Below, piece after piece: positions 24,425 through 35,636 of a stretch of DNA of 64,000 nt. This DNA is from Balaenoptera acutorostrata. Its lineage: Eukaryota; Chordata; Mammalia; Artiodactyla; Balaenopteridae. The stretch lies in NCBI RefSeq assembly GCF_949987535.1, contig NC_080066.1, positions 132,846,335 through 132,910,334 of the forward strand, read 5' to 3'. Numbering within the stretch: position 1 is the first letter of the stretch; each line of letters starts with the position of its first letter. The notes beneath the pieces were generated by a model. The model did no database searches. It had not been told where the DNA came from and saw only the letters and a program-made list of their open reading frames with translations. Position numbers and translations under genes: made by a program.

Positions 24425-24665
24425 CTTTGTTCGTGTAGTGGTGAAGGGCATGAGCTCTGGAGACAGAGCTCAAATTTTGGTTCTACCAGCGTAGATGTGA
24501 GGGGTGTTATTTCACCTTTAAGCCTCAGTTTCCAATCTGTAAACTAGGAATGATAATGGACCTGCTCACAGGGTGGTTGCTGAGGATCTAATGAGATACT
24601 GCATGCAAAGAACTTGAGTGGTGCCCACAACATAGCAAACCCTCAGTAAATGTTACCTGTGATTA
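24425..24665 (+). mobile_element. MIR SINE
   Basis: The order 'tagtggtgaagggcatgagctctgg', 'ttaagcctcagtttccaatctg', 'cacagggtggttgctgagg' and 'catagcaaaccctcagtaaatg' spans nearly the whole MIR on the plus strand. Confidence 0.8.
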
Positions 24666-24800
24666 TATGGTTGGCAGTAATAAACCGTACCTTCCTTTGC
24701 AATGTATCTCTTGGATTTTACCTTCAAATTTACTCTGCCCTATTTTAGGGGCTGAGTTTGTTTTGGAATTATGCTGCTGCTTTGTGAAATGGGACTTCTT

Positions 24801-25095
24801 GTTTTTTAAGTATTTGTTTATTTATTTATCTATGGCTGTGTTGGGTCTTCGTTTCTGTGCGAGGGCTTTCCCTAGTTGCGGCGAGTGGGGGCCACTCTTC
24901 ATCGCGGTGCGCGGGCCTCTCACTATCGCGGCCTCTCTTGTTGCGGAGCACAGGCTCCAGACGCGCAGGCTCAGTAATTGTGGCTCACGGGCCCAGCTGC
25001 TCCGCGGCACGTGGGATCTTCCCAGACCAGGGCTCGAACCCGTGTCCCCTGCATTGGCAGGCAGATTCTCAACCACTGCACCACCAGGGAAGCCC
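24801..25095 (-). mobile_element. CHR-family tRNA SINE, full length, minus strand
   Basis: Read on the minus strand it starts gggcttccctggtggtgc, has A-box-like and B-box-like Pol III promoter elements (the B box reads ggttcgagccc), a GC-rich middle and an A-rich (TAAA)n tail, seen on the plus strand as tatttgtttatttattt. A 17 bp target duplication with two differences flanks it (24784-24800 and 25096-25112). This is one of the elements that identify the host as a cetacean or close relative. Confidence 0.92.
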
Positions 25096-25124
25096 GTGAA
25101 ACGAGACTTCTTAAACAGATGATA

Positions 25125-25280
25125 AAGGGCAGCATGGTGCAGTGGTGAGCGCGGGAGCCTGGTTCCGGTCCTCCATTCGGACCAGCTCTGGGACTGGACA
25201 AACCACTTACGCTCAGCATCGGTAAAATGAGAGGGTTACATGGAATGTTCTTTATGCTCTTTCCGGGCTAAAATGGGCTA
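25125..25280 (+). mobile_element. MIR SINE
   Basis: The order 'gcagcatggtgcagtggtgagc', 'tctgggactggacaaaccactta' and 'atcggtaaaatgagagggtt' gives the MIR head and core on the plus strand. Confidence 0.6.
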
Positions 25281-25780
25281 AAGGTTTTCATCCTCAATGG
25301 AGCCATGAGTGGAAAAGAATAATACATCATGAGACCAGACAGAAGGACTGGGAAAACCGAAAAGCCTAAACAGTGACTATTTAAAGTAGTCTGTGAACCA
25401 AAGTACCTCTTTATGCTTCATTGTGCAAGTAATGGTCCTTGGGTGCTATAGAAAACAAGGCAATAACAATGTATTCTAACTGTAAATTACTAAAATTGCC
25501 CTACATTTTAATAAAGGTGTACCTCATTCAACTGAGGGGAAGTTAAACGTGACACCTGCCAGACATTGCCACACTAATCACATGTCCCTCATTATAGGCC
25601 TCCATGCTATGGAAAGTGGTCACAGCCAAATGAGATAGAAAATTGTCTGCTATATAACCCCAGTGTGTTGTTTATTTGATTTGCACTAAAATTCTGTAGA
25701 TTACAGGATCAAGAACAGATGGAATTAAAAGAATCCTTTTACTGCCTGACAGCCATCTGAAGCTTTACTCTAAGCCAGGT
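25280..25780. other. Non-coding stretch
   Basis: No gene or repeat family recognised. Confidence 0.4.
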
Positions 25781-25784
25781 CCAC

Positions 25785-25877
25785 AGGCTCTCTGGGTATT
25801 AGATAGAGGCCCCAGAGGCTCTCTGGGTATTAGATAGAGGCCCCAGAGGCTCTCTGGGTATTAGATAGAGGCCCCAG
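25785..25877. repeat. Minisatellite, 31 bp x 3, perfect
   Basis: The unit begins aggctctctgggtattag and ends gaggccccag. It is repeated three times at 25785, 25816 and 25847 without a single mismatch in the reading. Perfect identity suggests recent or ongoing copy-number change. Confidence 0.95.
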
Positions 25878-25929
25878 TAATCAAGTGCACACGTTTCACT
25901 TCCCTCTCCCTCCTCCTCCTCCCTTTTAC

Positions 25930-26440
25930 TCCCTTCCCCCAATTTATCTAGCACCTCCATTGTGAGTGCACTGTGTATTCAAAGAATAAGATGAAATTCA
26001 GGTTTCAAGGAATTGACAGTGTTATAGAAGAAACAGACACGTAAATTGACAATTCTAGCATAAGGGGATAAGTGCAGTACAGAAAGGTGTTCAGAGGATG
26101 GACGCCTTAGAGGAGGCTTGTCTAGCCCAGAGCAGGAGTGGGAGAGGTGGGAGGCAACATAAATGATAAAGAAGATTATTGAGGGATGGTGGGTACGGAC
26201 TCATAAAAGCTAAATAGGAATTAGCCAGGTAAATAAATGGAGTAGGGAGGAGTGGGCATTCCAAGCAGAGGGAAGAACATGAACCGAGGCAGCAGGAAAC
26301 AGCACAGTAACCACCAAATACACTATAAGCGGTTCCATGTTGCAGAATCGCAAAGTGCGGGCCAGAATGTGGGAAGATAGACAAAAGAGCTTGGCGTGGA
26401 CTGAAGTAAGAAGGTCCATTTGTGTGATGCTAAGTAGCCT
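25930..26440. mobile_element. Diverged ancient repeat, same type as at 15.4 kb
   Basis: The words 'agaagaaacagacacgtaaattgac', 'ggaggagtgggcattccaagcagaggg' and 'aacatgaaccgaggcagc' recur in the same order as in the block at 15366-15935. Not named. Confidence 0.45.
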
Positions 26441-26441
26441 A

Positions 26442-26635
26442 GACTAGTAGTTCTCAGTGTGGTCCATGAGCCAGCAGTATCAACATCACCTGGGAATTTA
26501 TTGGACATGTACATTCTCAGGTCCTATTCTGAACCTACCGAATTAGGAACTCTGGAGGTGGGTCCAGCAATTAATTTTCCCACAGGTGATTCTGATGTAC
26601 ACTACAGTTTGAAAAACACTCACCTAGACTTTAGC
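26442..26635 (+). mobile_element. MER5A-like hAT-Charlie element
   Basis: The words 'gtagttctcagtgtggtccatgagc', 'caacatcacctgggaattt', 'ggaggtgggtccagc', 'cacaggtgattctgatgt' and 'gtttgaaaaacact' are in MER5A order, with the inverted terminal ends 'tagttctcag' and 'tgaaaaac' still matching. Confidence 0.75.
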
Positions 26636-26696
26636 CTATAGTAGTAAGGGAACTTTTGAAGACTGTTAAGAAGTGTGAGATGCACAGGTGAGGTTT

Positions 26697-28215
26697 TTAA
26701 ATATTTAAAAAATTTTTATTTTATATTGAAGTATAGTTGATTTACAATGTTGTGTTAGTTTCAGGTGTACAGCAAAGTGATTCAGTTATACATATGTGTA
26801 TATCTATTCTTTTTCAAATTCTTTTTCCATTTAGGTTATTATAGACTATTGAGTAAGAGTTCCCCGCGTTATACAGTAGGTCTTTGTTAGTTATCTATTT
26901 TAAATATAGTAGTGTGTATATGTTAATCCCAAACTCCTAATTTATCCCTCCCCCCCACCTTTCCCCTTTGGTAACCATAAATTTGTTTTCTAAGTCTGTG
27001 AGTCTGTTTCTGTTTTGTAAATAAGTTCATTTGTACCATTTTTTTAGATTCCACATATAAGCAATATCATATGATATTCGTCTTTCTCTGTCTGATTTAC
27101 TTCACTTAGCACGATAATCTCTAGGTCCATCCATGTTGCTGCAAATGGCATTATTTCATTCTTTTTTATGGCTGAGTAGTAGTCCATTGTATATACGTAC
27201 CACATCTTCTTTATCCATTCATCTGTCGATAGACATTTAGGTTGCTTCCATGTCTTGCCTATTGTAAATAGTGCTGCAATGAACATTGGGGTGCATGCAT
27301 CTTTTTGACTTATGGTTTTCTCCAGATATATGCCTAGGAGTTCAGTTGCTGGATCATATGGTAGCTCTATTTTTACTTTTTTAAGGAACCACCATACTGT
27401 TCTCCATAGCTCCTGTACCAATTTACATTCCCACCAACAGTGTAGGAGGGTTCCCTTTTCTCCACACCCTCTCCAGCATTTATTGTTTATAGACTTTTGA
27501 TGATGGCCATTCTGACTGGTGTGAGGTGATATCTCATTGTAGTTTCGATTTGCGTTTCTCTAATAATTAGCGATGTTGAACATATTATCATGTGCCTCTT
27601 GGCTATCAGTATGTCTTCTTTGGAGAAATGTCTATTTAGGTCTTCTGCCCATTTTTTGATGGGGTTGTTTGTTTCTTTGATATTGAGCTGCATGAGCTGT
27701 TTGTATATTTTGGTGATTAATCCCTTGTTAGTCACATCATTTGCAAATATTTTCTCCCACTCTGTGGGTTGTCTTTTCTTTTTGTTCATGGTGTCCTTTG
27801 CTGTGCAAAAGCTTTTAAGTTTAATTAGGTCCCATTTGCTTATTTTTGTTTTTATTTTCATTACTCTAGGAGGTGGATTCTAAAAGATTGCTGTGATTTA
27901 TGTCAGAGTGTTCTGCCTGTGTTTTCCTCTAAGAGTTTTATGGTATATGGCCTTACATTTAGGTCTTTAATCCATTTTGAGTTTATTTTTGTGTATGGTG
28001 TTAGGGAGTGTTCTAATTCCATTCTTTTACATGTAGCTGTCCAGTTTTCCCATCACCACTTGTTGAAGAGACTGTCTTTTCTCCATTGTTTATTTCGGCC
28101 TCCTTTGTCATAGATTAGGTGACCATAAGTGTGTGGTTTATCTCTGGGCTTTCTATCCTGTTCCATTGATCTATATTTCTGTTTTTGTGCCAGAACCATA
28201 CTATTTTGGTTACAC
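26697..28215 (-). mobile_element. 5'-truncated L1, minus strand
   Basis: The element begins with 'atttttattttatattgaag' and 'acaatgttgtgttagtttcagg' (3' UTR on the minus strand) and continues through the C-terminal and middle part of ORF2 up to a truncation near 'accatactattttggttac'. Two reading segments encode ORF2 residues: 27861-27487 (124 codons) and 27421-27044 (125 codons). The zinc-knuckle region falls between them in the broken part. No target duplication could be fixed. It is inactive. Confidence 0.8.
27044..27861 (-). pseudogene. L1 ORF2 C-terminal relic
   Basis: The two frames contain recognisable ORF2 C-terminal text, for example the words [14 protein letters not shown] and [23 protein letters not shown], shared with the intact copy at 29.7-33.5 kb. 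A frameshift and stop lie between 27487 and 27421, in the zinc-knuckle segment. Endonuclease and reverse-transcriptase domains are absent, so the product could not act in retrotransposition. Confidence 0.8.
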
Positions 28216-29124
28216 AGATGCATTTTAAGTCTCTGCTCAGGTTCCTACTTGTCCTCAAAATCCCTATCCTCATCAACAGCAAAACCAATACGATGACCTT
28301 CTAGCTCAGAGAAATCTTAAGACTTCATGGTTTGCTGGGCCATGCAACATTGGATAGCAGGGTCCCAGCTCATCAGATATTTCTGGAAGCCCACTTCTAT
28401 TACAAGGTGCATCTTCTCCTATTATTCCTACCCAAACAATGCGACTAAATGGAGAGGATTCTGACACCGTTTCTAGCTGGTTCTAGCTGGAAGATCAAAT
28501 TCCTTTAGGCCCACCATTGAGTTCTGCCACCACAATGCTGTCAACATGTCACCCCACAACTTCACAGGTTTTAATCCCCCTCACACCTGCCACCAATTCT
28601 GCAGAACTTGGTGAACATCAGTCCAGGTTTTCCTTCCTTCCCAAGTTCCTGCAGGTGGCAACCAAGAGAGAATCCACCACTCCCTGACCCTGTGGCCCCA
28701 TCTTGGTTTAGTCTTTTCACTGATCCTATAAAAAACAAATTAGGAATATGATCTCAAATACACATTTCCTTGCCTTTCATGATTTTTAGAGATTATTGCT
28801 CTAATGAAAGGCCACTCAAGAAGATGGACTTGCATTTGAGAAGCAAAGTCAATTATATCTTCTTAGATAGGTATAAAACTATAGAGCTGGATAGAATCAA
28901 GCTACTGGGAAAGATGGGTCCTGAAAAATCCTTATCATAGAGGTAATATCTTTACAGCCTACAAAAAAATATATATTTGGCACATTTTGGGATAGTCCCC
29001 CCTCATCAGTCAAAAATTACACTGAAAAATTTACTAAAAATCTCATTCAGATACCAGATATATGTAAACTTTGAGAAGTTGGTTCATCCTAACTGTAACC
29101 CTGTAATTTTCAAGTTTTATTTTT
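28216..29124. other. Non-coding stretch
   Basis: No gene or repeat family recognised. A short duplicated word 'ctagctggtt' lies near 28480. This is the DNA into which the full-length L1 inserted at its right-hand edge. Confidence 0.4.
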
Positions 29125-29142
29125 AGCAGTGGGATATTTTCT
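29125..29142. repeat. Target-site duplication of full-length L1, copy 1
   Basis: The 18 bases agcagtgggatattttct are repeated without mismatch at 36693-36710 on the far side of the L1. The last T merges with the poly(A) tail (T-run on this strand). Confidence 0.95.
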
Positions 29143-29165
29143 TTTTTTTTTTTTTTTTTAACATC

Positions 29166-29171
29166 TTTATG
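29166..29171 (-). terminator. Variant L1 poly(A) signal CATAAA
   Basis: Just before the poly(A) tail the minus strand reads ccataaagatg. Two other L1 3' ends in the window (at 59.7 kb and 61.1 kb) have ccaataaag at the same place, giving AATAAA. The full-length copy therefore has CATAAA, a weaker variant. Weak L1 signals are known to favour read-through into flanking DNA. Confidence 0.75.
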
Positions 29172-29290
29172 GAAGTTTAATTGCCTTACAATAGTGTGTT
29201 AGCTTCTGCTTTATAACAAAGTGAATCAGTTATACATATACAATATGTTCCCATTTCTCTCCCCTCTTGCATCTCCCTCCCTCCCACCCT

Positions 29291-29588
29291 CCCCATCCCA
29301 CCCCTCTAGGTGGTCACAAAGCACCGAGCTGATCTCCCTGTGCTGTGCGGCTGCTTCCCACTAGTTATCTATTTTACATTTGGTAGTGTATATATGTCCA
29401 TGACACTCTCTTACCCTGTCACATCTCACCCCACCCCCTCCCCATCCCACCCCTCTAGGTGGTCACAAAGCACCGAGCTGATCTCCCTGTGCTGTGCGGC
29501 TGCTTCCCACTAGTTATCTATTTTACATTTGGTAGTGTATATATGTCCATGACACTCTCTTACCCTGTCACATCTCACCCCACCCCCT
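29291..29588. repeat. 149 bp perfect tandem duplication in L1 3' UTR
   Basis: The block starting ccccatcccacccctctagg occurs at 29291 and again at 29440; the two 149 bp copies look identical. The related L1 3' UTRs at 59.4-59.6 kb and 61.2-61.4 kb have only one copy. The repeated frame that begins 29310 and 29459 (67 and 74 codons) is an artefact of this duplication. Confidence 0.95.
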
Positions 29589-29679
29589 CCCCATATCCTC
29601 AAGTCCATTCTCTAGTAGGTCTGTGTCTTTATTCCCGTCTTGCCACTAGGTTCTTCATGGCCTTTTTTTTTTTTTTTCC

Positions 29680-32600
29680 TTAGATTCCGTATATATGTGT
29701 TAGCATACTGTATTTGTTTTTCTCTTTCTGACTTACTTCACTCTGTATGACAGACTCTAACTCCATCCACCTTATTACAAATACCTCCATTTCATTTCTT
29801 TTTATGGCTGAGTAATATTCCATTGTATATATGTGCCACATCTTCTTCATCCATTCATCTGTCGATGGACATTTAGGTTGCTTCCATGTCCTGGCTATTG
29901 TAAATAGAGCTGCAATGAACATTTTGGTACATGACTCTTTTTGACCTATGGTTTTCTCAGGGTATATGCCCAGTAGTGGGATTGCTGGGTCATATGGTAG
30001 TTCTATTTGTAGTTTTTTAAGGAACCTCCGTACTGTTCTCCATAGTGGCTGTATCAATTTACATTCCCACCAACAGTGCAAGAGTGTTCCCTTTCCTCCA
30101 CACCCTCTCCAGCATTTATTGTTTCTAGATTTTTTGATGATGGCCATTCTGACCGGTGTGAGATGATATCTCATTGTAGTTTTGATTTGCATTTCTCTAA
30201 TGATTAATGATGTTGAGCATTCTTTCATGTGTCTGTAGGCCATCTGTATATCTTCTTTGGAGAAATGTCTATTTAGATCTTCTGCCCATTTTTGGATTGG
30301 GTTGTTCGTTTTTTTGTTATTGAGCTGCATGAGCTGCTTGTAAATCTTGGAGATTAATCCTTTGTCAGTTGCTTCATTTGCAAATATTTTCTCCCATTCT
30401 GAGGGTTGTCTTTTGGTCTTGTTTATGGTTTCCTTTGCTGTGCAAAAGCTTTTAAGTTTCATTAGGTCCCATTTGTTTATTTGTGTTCTTATTTCCATTT
30501 CTCTGGGAGCTGGGTCAAAAAGAATCTTGCTGTGATGTATGTCATAGAGTGTTCTGCCTATGTTTTCCTCTAAGAGTTTGATAGTGTCTGCCCTTACACT
30601 TAGGTCTTTAATCCATTTTGAGTTTATTTTTGAGCATGGTGTCAGGGAGTGTTCTAATTTCATACTTTTACATGTTCCTGTCCAATTTTCCCAGCACCAC
30701 TTATTGAAGAGGCTGTCTTTTCTCCACTGTATATGCTTGCCTCCTTTATCAAAGATAAGTTGACCATATGTGTGTGGGTTTATCTCTGGGCTTTCTATCC
30801 TGTTCCATTGATCTATATTTCTGTTTTTGTGCCAGTACCAAACTGTCTTGATTACTGAAGCTTTGTAATATAGTCTGAAGTCAGGGAGCCTGATTCCCCC
30901 AGCTCCATTTTTCGTTCTCAAGATGGCTTTGGCTATTCGGGGTCTTTTGTGTTTCCATACAAATTGTGAAATTTTTTGTTCTAGTTCTGTGAAAAATGCC
31001 AGTGGTGGTTTGATAGGGATTGCATTGAATCTGTAGATTGCTTTGGGAAGTAGAGTCATTTTCACAATGTTGATTCTTCCAATCCAGGAACATGGTATAT
31101 CTCTCCATCTATTTGTATCATCTTTAATTTCTTTCATCAGTGTCTTATAATTTTCTGCATACAGGTCTTTTGTCTCCTTAGGTAGGTTTATTCCTAGATA
31201 TTTTATTCTTTTTGTTGCAATGGTAAATGGGAGTGTTTTCTTAATTTCACTTTCAGATTTTTCATCATTAGTGTATAGAAATGCAAGAGATTTCTGTGCA
31301 TTAATTTTGTATCCTGCTACTTTACCAAATTCATTGATTAGCTCTAGGCGTTTTCTGGTAGCATCTTTAGGATTCTCTATGTATAGTATCATGTCATCTG
31401 CAAATAGTGACAGCTTTACTTCTTCTTTTCCGATTTGGATTCCTTTTATTTCTTTGTCTTCTCTGATTGCTGTGGCTAGGACTTCCAGAACTATGTTGAA
31501 TAATAGTGGTGAGAGTGGGCAACCTTGTCTTGTTCCTGATCTTAGTGGAAATGGTTTCAGTTTTTCACCATTGAGGACAATGTTGGCTGTGGGTTTGTCA
31601 TATATGGCCTTTATTATGTTGAGGAAAGTTCCCTCTATGCCTACTTTCTGCAGGGCTTTTATCATAAATGGGTGTTGAACTTTGTCGAAAGCTTTCTCTG
31701 CATCTACTGAGATGATCATATGGTTTTTCTCCTTCAATTTGTTAATATGGTGTATCACATTGATTGATTTGCGTCTATTGAAGAATCCTTGCATTCCTGG
31801 GATAAACCCCACTTGATCATGGTGTATGATCCTTTTAATGTGCTGTTGGATTCTGTTTGCTAGTATTTTGTTCAGGATTTTTGCATCTATGTTCATCAGT
31901 GATATTGGCCTGTGGTTTTCTTTCTTTGTGACATCTTTGTCTGGTTTTGGTATCAGGGTGATGGTGGCCTCGTAGAATGAGTTTGGGAGTGTTCCTCCCT
32001 CTGCAATATTTTGGAAGAGTTTGAGAAGGATAGGTGTTAGCTCTTCTCTAAATGTTTGATAGAATTCACCTGTGAAGCCATCTGGTCCTGGGCTTTTGTT
32101 TGTTGGAAGGTTTTTAATCACAGTTTCAATTTCAGTGCTTGTGATTGGTCTATTCATATTTTCTATTTCTTCCTGGTTCAGTCTTGGCAGTTTGTGCATT
32201 TCTAAGAATCTGTCCATTTCTTCCAGGTTGTCCATTTTATTGGCATAGAGTTGCTTGTAGTAATCTCTCATGATCTTTTGTATTTCTGCAGTGTCAGTGG
32301 TTACTTCTCCTTTTTCATTTCTAATTCTATTGATCTGGGTCTTCTCCCTCTTTTTCTTGATGAGTCTGGCTAATGGTTTATCAATTTTGTTTATCTTCTC
32401 AAAGAACCAGCTTTTAGTTTCATTGATTTTTGCTATTGTTTCCTTCATTTCTTTTTCATTTATTTCTGACCTGATCTTTATAATTTCTTTCCTTCTGCTG
32501 GCTTTGGGGTTTTTTTGTTCTTCTTTCTCTAATTGCTTTAGGTGCAAGGTTAGGTTGTTTATTCGAGATGTTTCCTGTTTCTTGAGGTAGGCTTGTATTG

Positions 32601-33498
32601 CTATAAACTTCCCTCTTAGCACTGCTTTTGCTGCGTCCCATAGGTTTTGGGTCGTCGTGTCTCCGTTGTCATTTGTTTCTAGGTATTTTTTGATTTCCCC
32701 TTTGATTTCTTCAGTAATCACTTCGTTATTAAGTAATGTATTGTGTAGCCTCCATGTGTTTGTATTTTTTACAGATCTTTTCCTGTAATTGATATCTAGT
32801 CTCATAGCGTTGTGGTCGGAAAAGATACTTGATACGATTTCAATTTTCTTAAATTTACCAAGGCTTGATTTGTGACCCAAGATATGATCTATCCTGGAGA
32901 ATGTTCCATGAGCACTTGAGAAAAATGTGTATTCTGTTGTTTTTGGGTGGAATGTCCTATAAATATCAATTAAGTCCATATTGTTTAATGTATCATTTAA
33001 AGCTTGTGTTTCCTTATTTATTTTCATTTTGGATGATCTGTCCATTGGTGAAAGTGGGGTGTTAAAGTCCCCTACTATGATTGTGTTGCTGTCAATTTCC
33101 CCTTTCATGGCTGTTAGTATTTGCCTTATGTATTGAGGTGCTCCTATGTTGGGTGCATAAATATTTACAATTGTTATACCTTCCTCTTGGATCGATCCCT
33201 TGATCATTATATAGTGTCCTTCTTTGTCTCTTGTAATAGTCTTTATTTTAAAGTCTATTTTGTCTGATATGAGAATTGCTACTCGAGCTTTCTTTTGATT
33301 TCCATTTGCATGGAATATCTTTTTCCATCCCCTCACTTTCAATCTGTATGTGTCTCTAGATCTGAAGTGGGTCTCTTGTAGACAGCATATATATGGGTCT
33401 TGTTTTTGTATCCATTCAGCCAGCCTGTGTCTTTTGGTGGGAGCATTTAATCCATTTACATTCAAGGTAATTATCGATATGTATGTTCCTATTCCCAT
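29680..33498 (-). CDS. ORF2: L1 ORF2 protein (endonuclease and reverse transcriptase), intact
   Basis: The frame encodes 1272 residues with no stop or frameshift; the usual mammalian length is about 1275. The start ([16 protein letters not shown]) is the conventional one, 58 bp after the ORF1 stop. Residues 1-235 are the apurinic-type endonuclease that nicks genomic DNA: N13 and N15, E42 in QET, D144 and N146 in GDFN, D204 and H205 in RIDH, and S227-D228-H229 are all present. Residues about 450-780 are the reverse transcriptase, with D599 in SVDAEKAFD and the FADD box at 699-702, so all three catalytic aspartates are kept. The C-terminal zinc-knuckle-like motif has C1129, C1133, H1141 and C1146. 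Its partner is ORF1p on L1 RNA; the complex acts in the nucleus by target-primed reverse transcription. Nearby copies have FTDD or FGDD in place of FADD, so this one is the best preserved. By sequence it should be active; expression is unknown. Confidence 0.97.
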   Translation of the reverse strand: MGIGTYISIITLNVNGLNAPTKRHRLAEWIQKQDPYICCLQETHFRSRDTYRLKVRGWKKIFHANGNQKKARVAILISDKIDFKIKTITRDKEGHYIMIKGSIQEEGITIVNIYAPNIGAPQYIRQILTAMKGEIDSNTIIVGDFNTPLSPMDRSSKMKINKETQALNDTLNNMDLIDIYRTFHPKTTEYTFFSSAHGTFSRIDHILGHKSSLGKFKKIEIVSSIFSDHNAMRLDINYRKRSVKNTNTWRLHNTLLNNEVITEEIKGEIKKYLETNDNGDTTTQNLWDAAKAVLRGKFIAIQAYLKKQETSRINNLTLHLKQLEKEEQKNPKASRRKEIIKIRSEINEKEMKETIAKINETKSWFFEKINKIDKPLARLIKKKREKTQINRIRNEKGEVTTDTAEIQKIMRDYYKQLYANKMDNLEEMDRFLEMHKLPRLNQEEIENMNRPITSTEIETVIKNLPTNKSPGPDGFTGEFYQTFREELTPILLKLFQNIAEGGTLPNSFYEATITLIPKPDKDVTKKENHRPISLMNIDAKILNKILANRIQQHIKRIIHHDQVGFIPGMQGFFNRRKSINVIHHINKLKEKNHMIISVDAEKAFDKVQHPFMIKALQKVGIEGTFLNIIKAIYDKPTANIVLNGEKLKPFPLRSGTRQGCPLSPLLFNIVLEVLATAIREDKEIKGIQIGKEEVKLSLFADDMILYIENPKDATRKRLELINEFGKVAGYKINAQKSLAFLYTNDEKSESEIKKTLPFTIATKRIKYLGINLPKETKDLYAENYKTLMKEIKDDTNRWRDIPCSWIGRINIVKMTLLPKAIYRFNAIPIKPPLAFFTELEQKISQFVWKHKRPRIAKAILRTKNGAGGIRLPDFRLYYKASVIKTVWYWHKNRNIDQWNRIESPEINPHTYGQLIFDKGGKHIQWRKDSLFNKWCWENWTGTCKSMKLEHSLTPCSKINSKWIKDLSVRADTIKLLEENIGRTLYDIHHSKILFDPAPREMEIRTQINKWDLMKLKSFCTAKETINKTKRQPSEWEKIFANEATDKGLISKIYKQLMQLNNKKTNNPIQKWAEDLNRHFSKEDIQMAYRHMKECSTSLIIREMQIKTTMRYHLTPVRMAIIKKSRNNKCWRGCGGKGTLLHCWWECKLIQPLWRTVRRFLKKLQIELPYDPAIPLLGIYPEKTIGQKESCTKMFIAALFTIARTWKQPKCPSTDEWMKKMWHIYTMEYYSAIKRNEMEVFVIRWMELESVIQSEVSQKEKNKYSMLTHIYGI

Positions 33499-33556
33499 TT
33501 TCTTAAATGTATTGGGTTTGTTATTGTAGGTGTTTTCCTTCTCTTGTGTTTCTTGC

Positions 33557-34423
33557 CTAGAGAAGTTCCTTTAGCATTTGTTGTAAAGCTGGTTTGGTGG
33601 TGCTGAACTCTCTCAGCTTTTGCTTGTCTGTAAAGGTTTTAATTTCTCCATCAAATCTGAATGAGATCCTTGCTGGGTAGAGTAATCTTGGTTGTAGGTT
33701 TTTCTCCTTCATCACTTTAAGTATATCCTGCCACTCCCTTCTGGCTTGCAGAGTTTCTGCTGATAGATCAGATGTTAACCTTATGGGGATTCCCTTGTGT
33801 GTTATTTGTTTTTTTTCCCTTGCTGCCTTTAATATGTTTTCCTTATATTTAATTTTTGACAGTTTGATTAATATGTGTCTTGGCGTGTTCCTCCTTGGGT
33901 TTATCCTGTATGGGACTCTCTGTGCTTCCAGGACTTGATTAACTATTTCCTTTCCCATATTAGGGAAGTTTTCAACTATAATCTCTTCAAAAATTTTCTC
34001 AGTCCCTTTCTTTTTCTCTTCTTCTTCTGGTACCCCTATAATTCGAATGTTGGAGCGTTTAATGTTGTCCCAGAGGTCCCTGAGACTGTCCTCAGTTCTT
34101 TTCATTCTTTTTTCTTTATCCTGCTCTGTAGTAGTTATTTCCACCATTTTATCTTCCAGGTCACTTATCCTTTCTTCTGCCTCAGTTATTCTACTATTGA
34201 TCCCATCTAGAGTATTTTTAATTTCATTTATTGTGTTCTTCATCATTGCTTGGTTCCTCTTTAGTTCTTCTACATCCTTGTTAAATGTTTCTTGCATTTT
34301 GTCTATTCTATTTCCAAGATTTTGGATCATCCTTACTATCATTATTCTGAATTCTTTTTCAAGTAGACTACCTATTTCCTCTTCATTTGATAAGTCCAGT
34401 GTGTTTTGAGCCTGCTCCTTCAT
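33557..34423 (-). CDS. ORF1: L1 ORF1 protein (RNA-binding trimer), shortened N-terminus
   Basis: The frame encodes 288 residues and ends with ...LQQMLKELL. Residues about 30-115 form a coiled coil with heptad spacing ([20 protein letters not shown]). Residues about 124-205 are the RRM domain (start [10 protein letters not shown]) and about 206-280 the C-terminal domain, with the conserved [16 protein letters not shown] around 216-231. ORF1p binds L1 RNA as a trimer and is a nucleic-acid chaperone; it works with ORF2p. The ORF2 start lies 58 bp downstream, as usual for L1. I chose the ATG at 34423 because the upstream ATG at 34450, which matches the ORF1 start of the related copy near 56541, is followed two codons later by an in-frame TGA at 34444-34442. 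The N-terminus is thus about nine residues shorter than expected, while the coiled coil and RNA-binding parts look complete. Confidence 0.9.
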   Translation of the reverse strand: MKEQAQNTLDLSNEEEIGSLLEKEFRIMIVRMIQNLGNRIDKMQETFNKDVEELKRNQAMMKNTINEIKNTLDGINSRITEAEERISDLEDKMVEITTTEQDKEKRMKRTEDSLRDLWDNIKRSNIRIIGVPEEEEKKKGTEKIFEEIIVENFPNMGKEIVNQVLEAQRVPYRINPRRNTPRHILIKLSKIKYKENILKAAREKKQITHKGIPIRLTSDLSAETLQARREWQDILKVMKEKNLQPRLLYPARISFRFDGEIKTFTDKQKLREFSTTKPALQQMLKELL

Positions 34424-35636
34424 CTGCTGTGTGTTTTTCTGTCATCTCATTTTGCCTATCTTACTGTGTTTGGGGTCTCCTTTTCACAGGCTGCAGGTTC
34501 GTAGTTCCCGTTGTTTTTGGTATCTGTCCCCAGTGGCTAAGGTTGGTTCAGTGGGTTGTGTAGGCTTCCTGGTGGAGGGAACTAGTGCCTGAGTTCTGGT
34601 GGATGAGGCTAGATCTTGTCTTTCTGGTGGGCACGTCCACGTCTGGTGGTGTATTTTGGTGTGTCTGTGGCCTTATTATGATTTTAGGCAGCCTCTCTGC
34701 TAATGGATGGGGTTGTGTTCCTGTCTAGCTAGTTGTTTGGCATAGGGTGTCCAGCACTGTAGCTTGCTGGTCGTTGGGTGAAGCTGGGTCTTGATGTTGA
34801 GATGAAGATCTCTGGGAGATTTTTGCCGTTTGGTATTACGTGGAGCTGGGAGGTCTCTTGTGGACCAGTGTTCTGAAGTTGGCTCTCCCACCTCAGAGGC
34901 ACGGCCCTGATGCCTGGCTGGAGCACCAAGAGCCTTTCGTCCACACAGCTCAGAGTAAAAGGGAGAAAAAATAGAAAGAAAGAAAGAGGCTATAATATAG
35001 TGAAGTAAAATAAAGCTATTGTAAAGCAAAGCTATACAGACAAAATCTCACCCAGAAGCATATACATATACACTCACAAAAAAAAGGAAAAGGGTAAAAA
35101 TTAATATCTCCTGCTCCCAAAGTCCACCTCCTGAATTTGGGATGATTCGTTGTCTATTCAGGTATTCAACAGAGGCAGGCACATCAAGTTGTTTGTGGAG
35201 CTTTAATCCGCTGCTTCTGAGGCTGCTGGGAGAGATTTCCCCTTCTCTTCCCTGTTCGCACAGCTCCTGGGGTTCAGCTTTGGATTTGGACCCGCCTCTG
35301 CGTGTAGGTCGCCTGAGGGTGTCTGTTCCCCGCCCAGACAGGGCGGGGTTAAAGGAGCAGCTGCTTCGGGGGCTCTGGCTCACCCAGGCCGCGGGGAGGG
35401 AGGGGTACCGAGGAGGTGGGGCGAGCCTGCGGCGGCCGAGGCCGGCGTGACGTTGCACCAGCTCGAGGCGCGCAGTGCGTTCTCCCGGGGATGTTGTCCC
35501 CGGATCCCGGGACCCTGGCAGTGGCGGGCTGCACAGGCTACCGGGAGGGGCGGTGTGGAGAGTGACCTGTGCTCACACACAGGCTTTTTGGAGGCGGCAG
35601 CAGCAGCCCCAGCGTCTCACGCCCGTCTCTGGGGTC

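Noticed and set aside
24667..25122. 151-codon plus-strand frame
   Set aside because: Most of it lies in the antisense strand of the CHR SINE, and the same peptide words recur in the SINE at 53.9 kb.
25785..25877. CRISPR-like direct repeats
   Set aside because: The three 31 bp units are contiguous with no spacers, and the DNA is mammalian.
29310..29683. Two frames with the same peptide (MVTKHRADLPVL...)
   Set aside because: They reflect the 149 bp duplication in the L1 3' UTR, not a gene family.
31220..32590. Plus-strand frames of 106-152 codons
   Set aside because: They are antisense shadows of the intact L1 ORF2.
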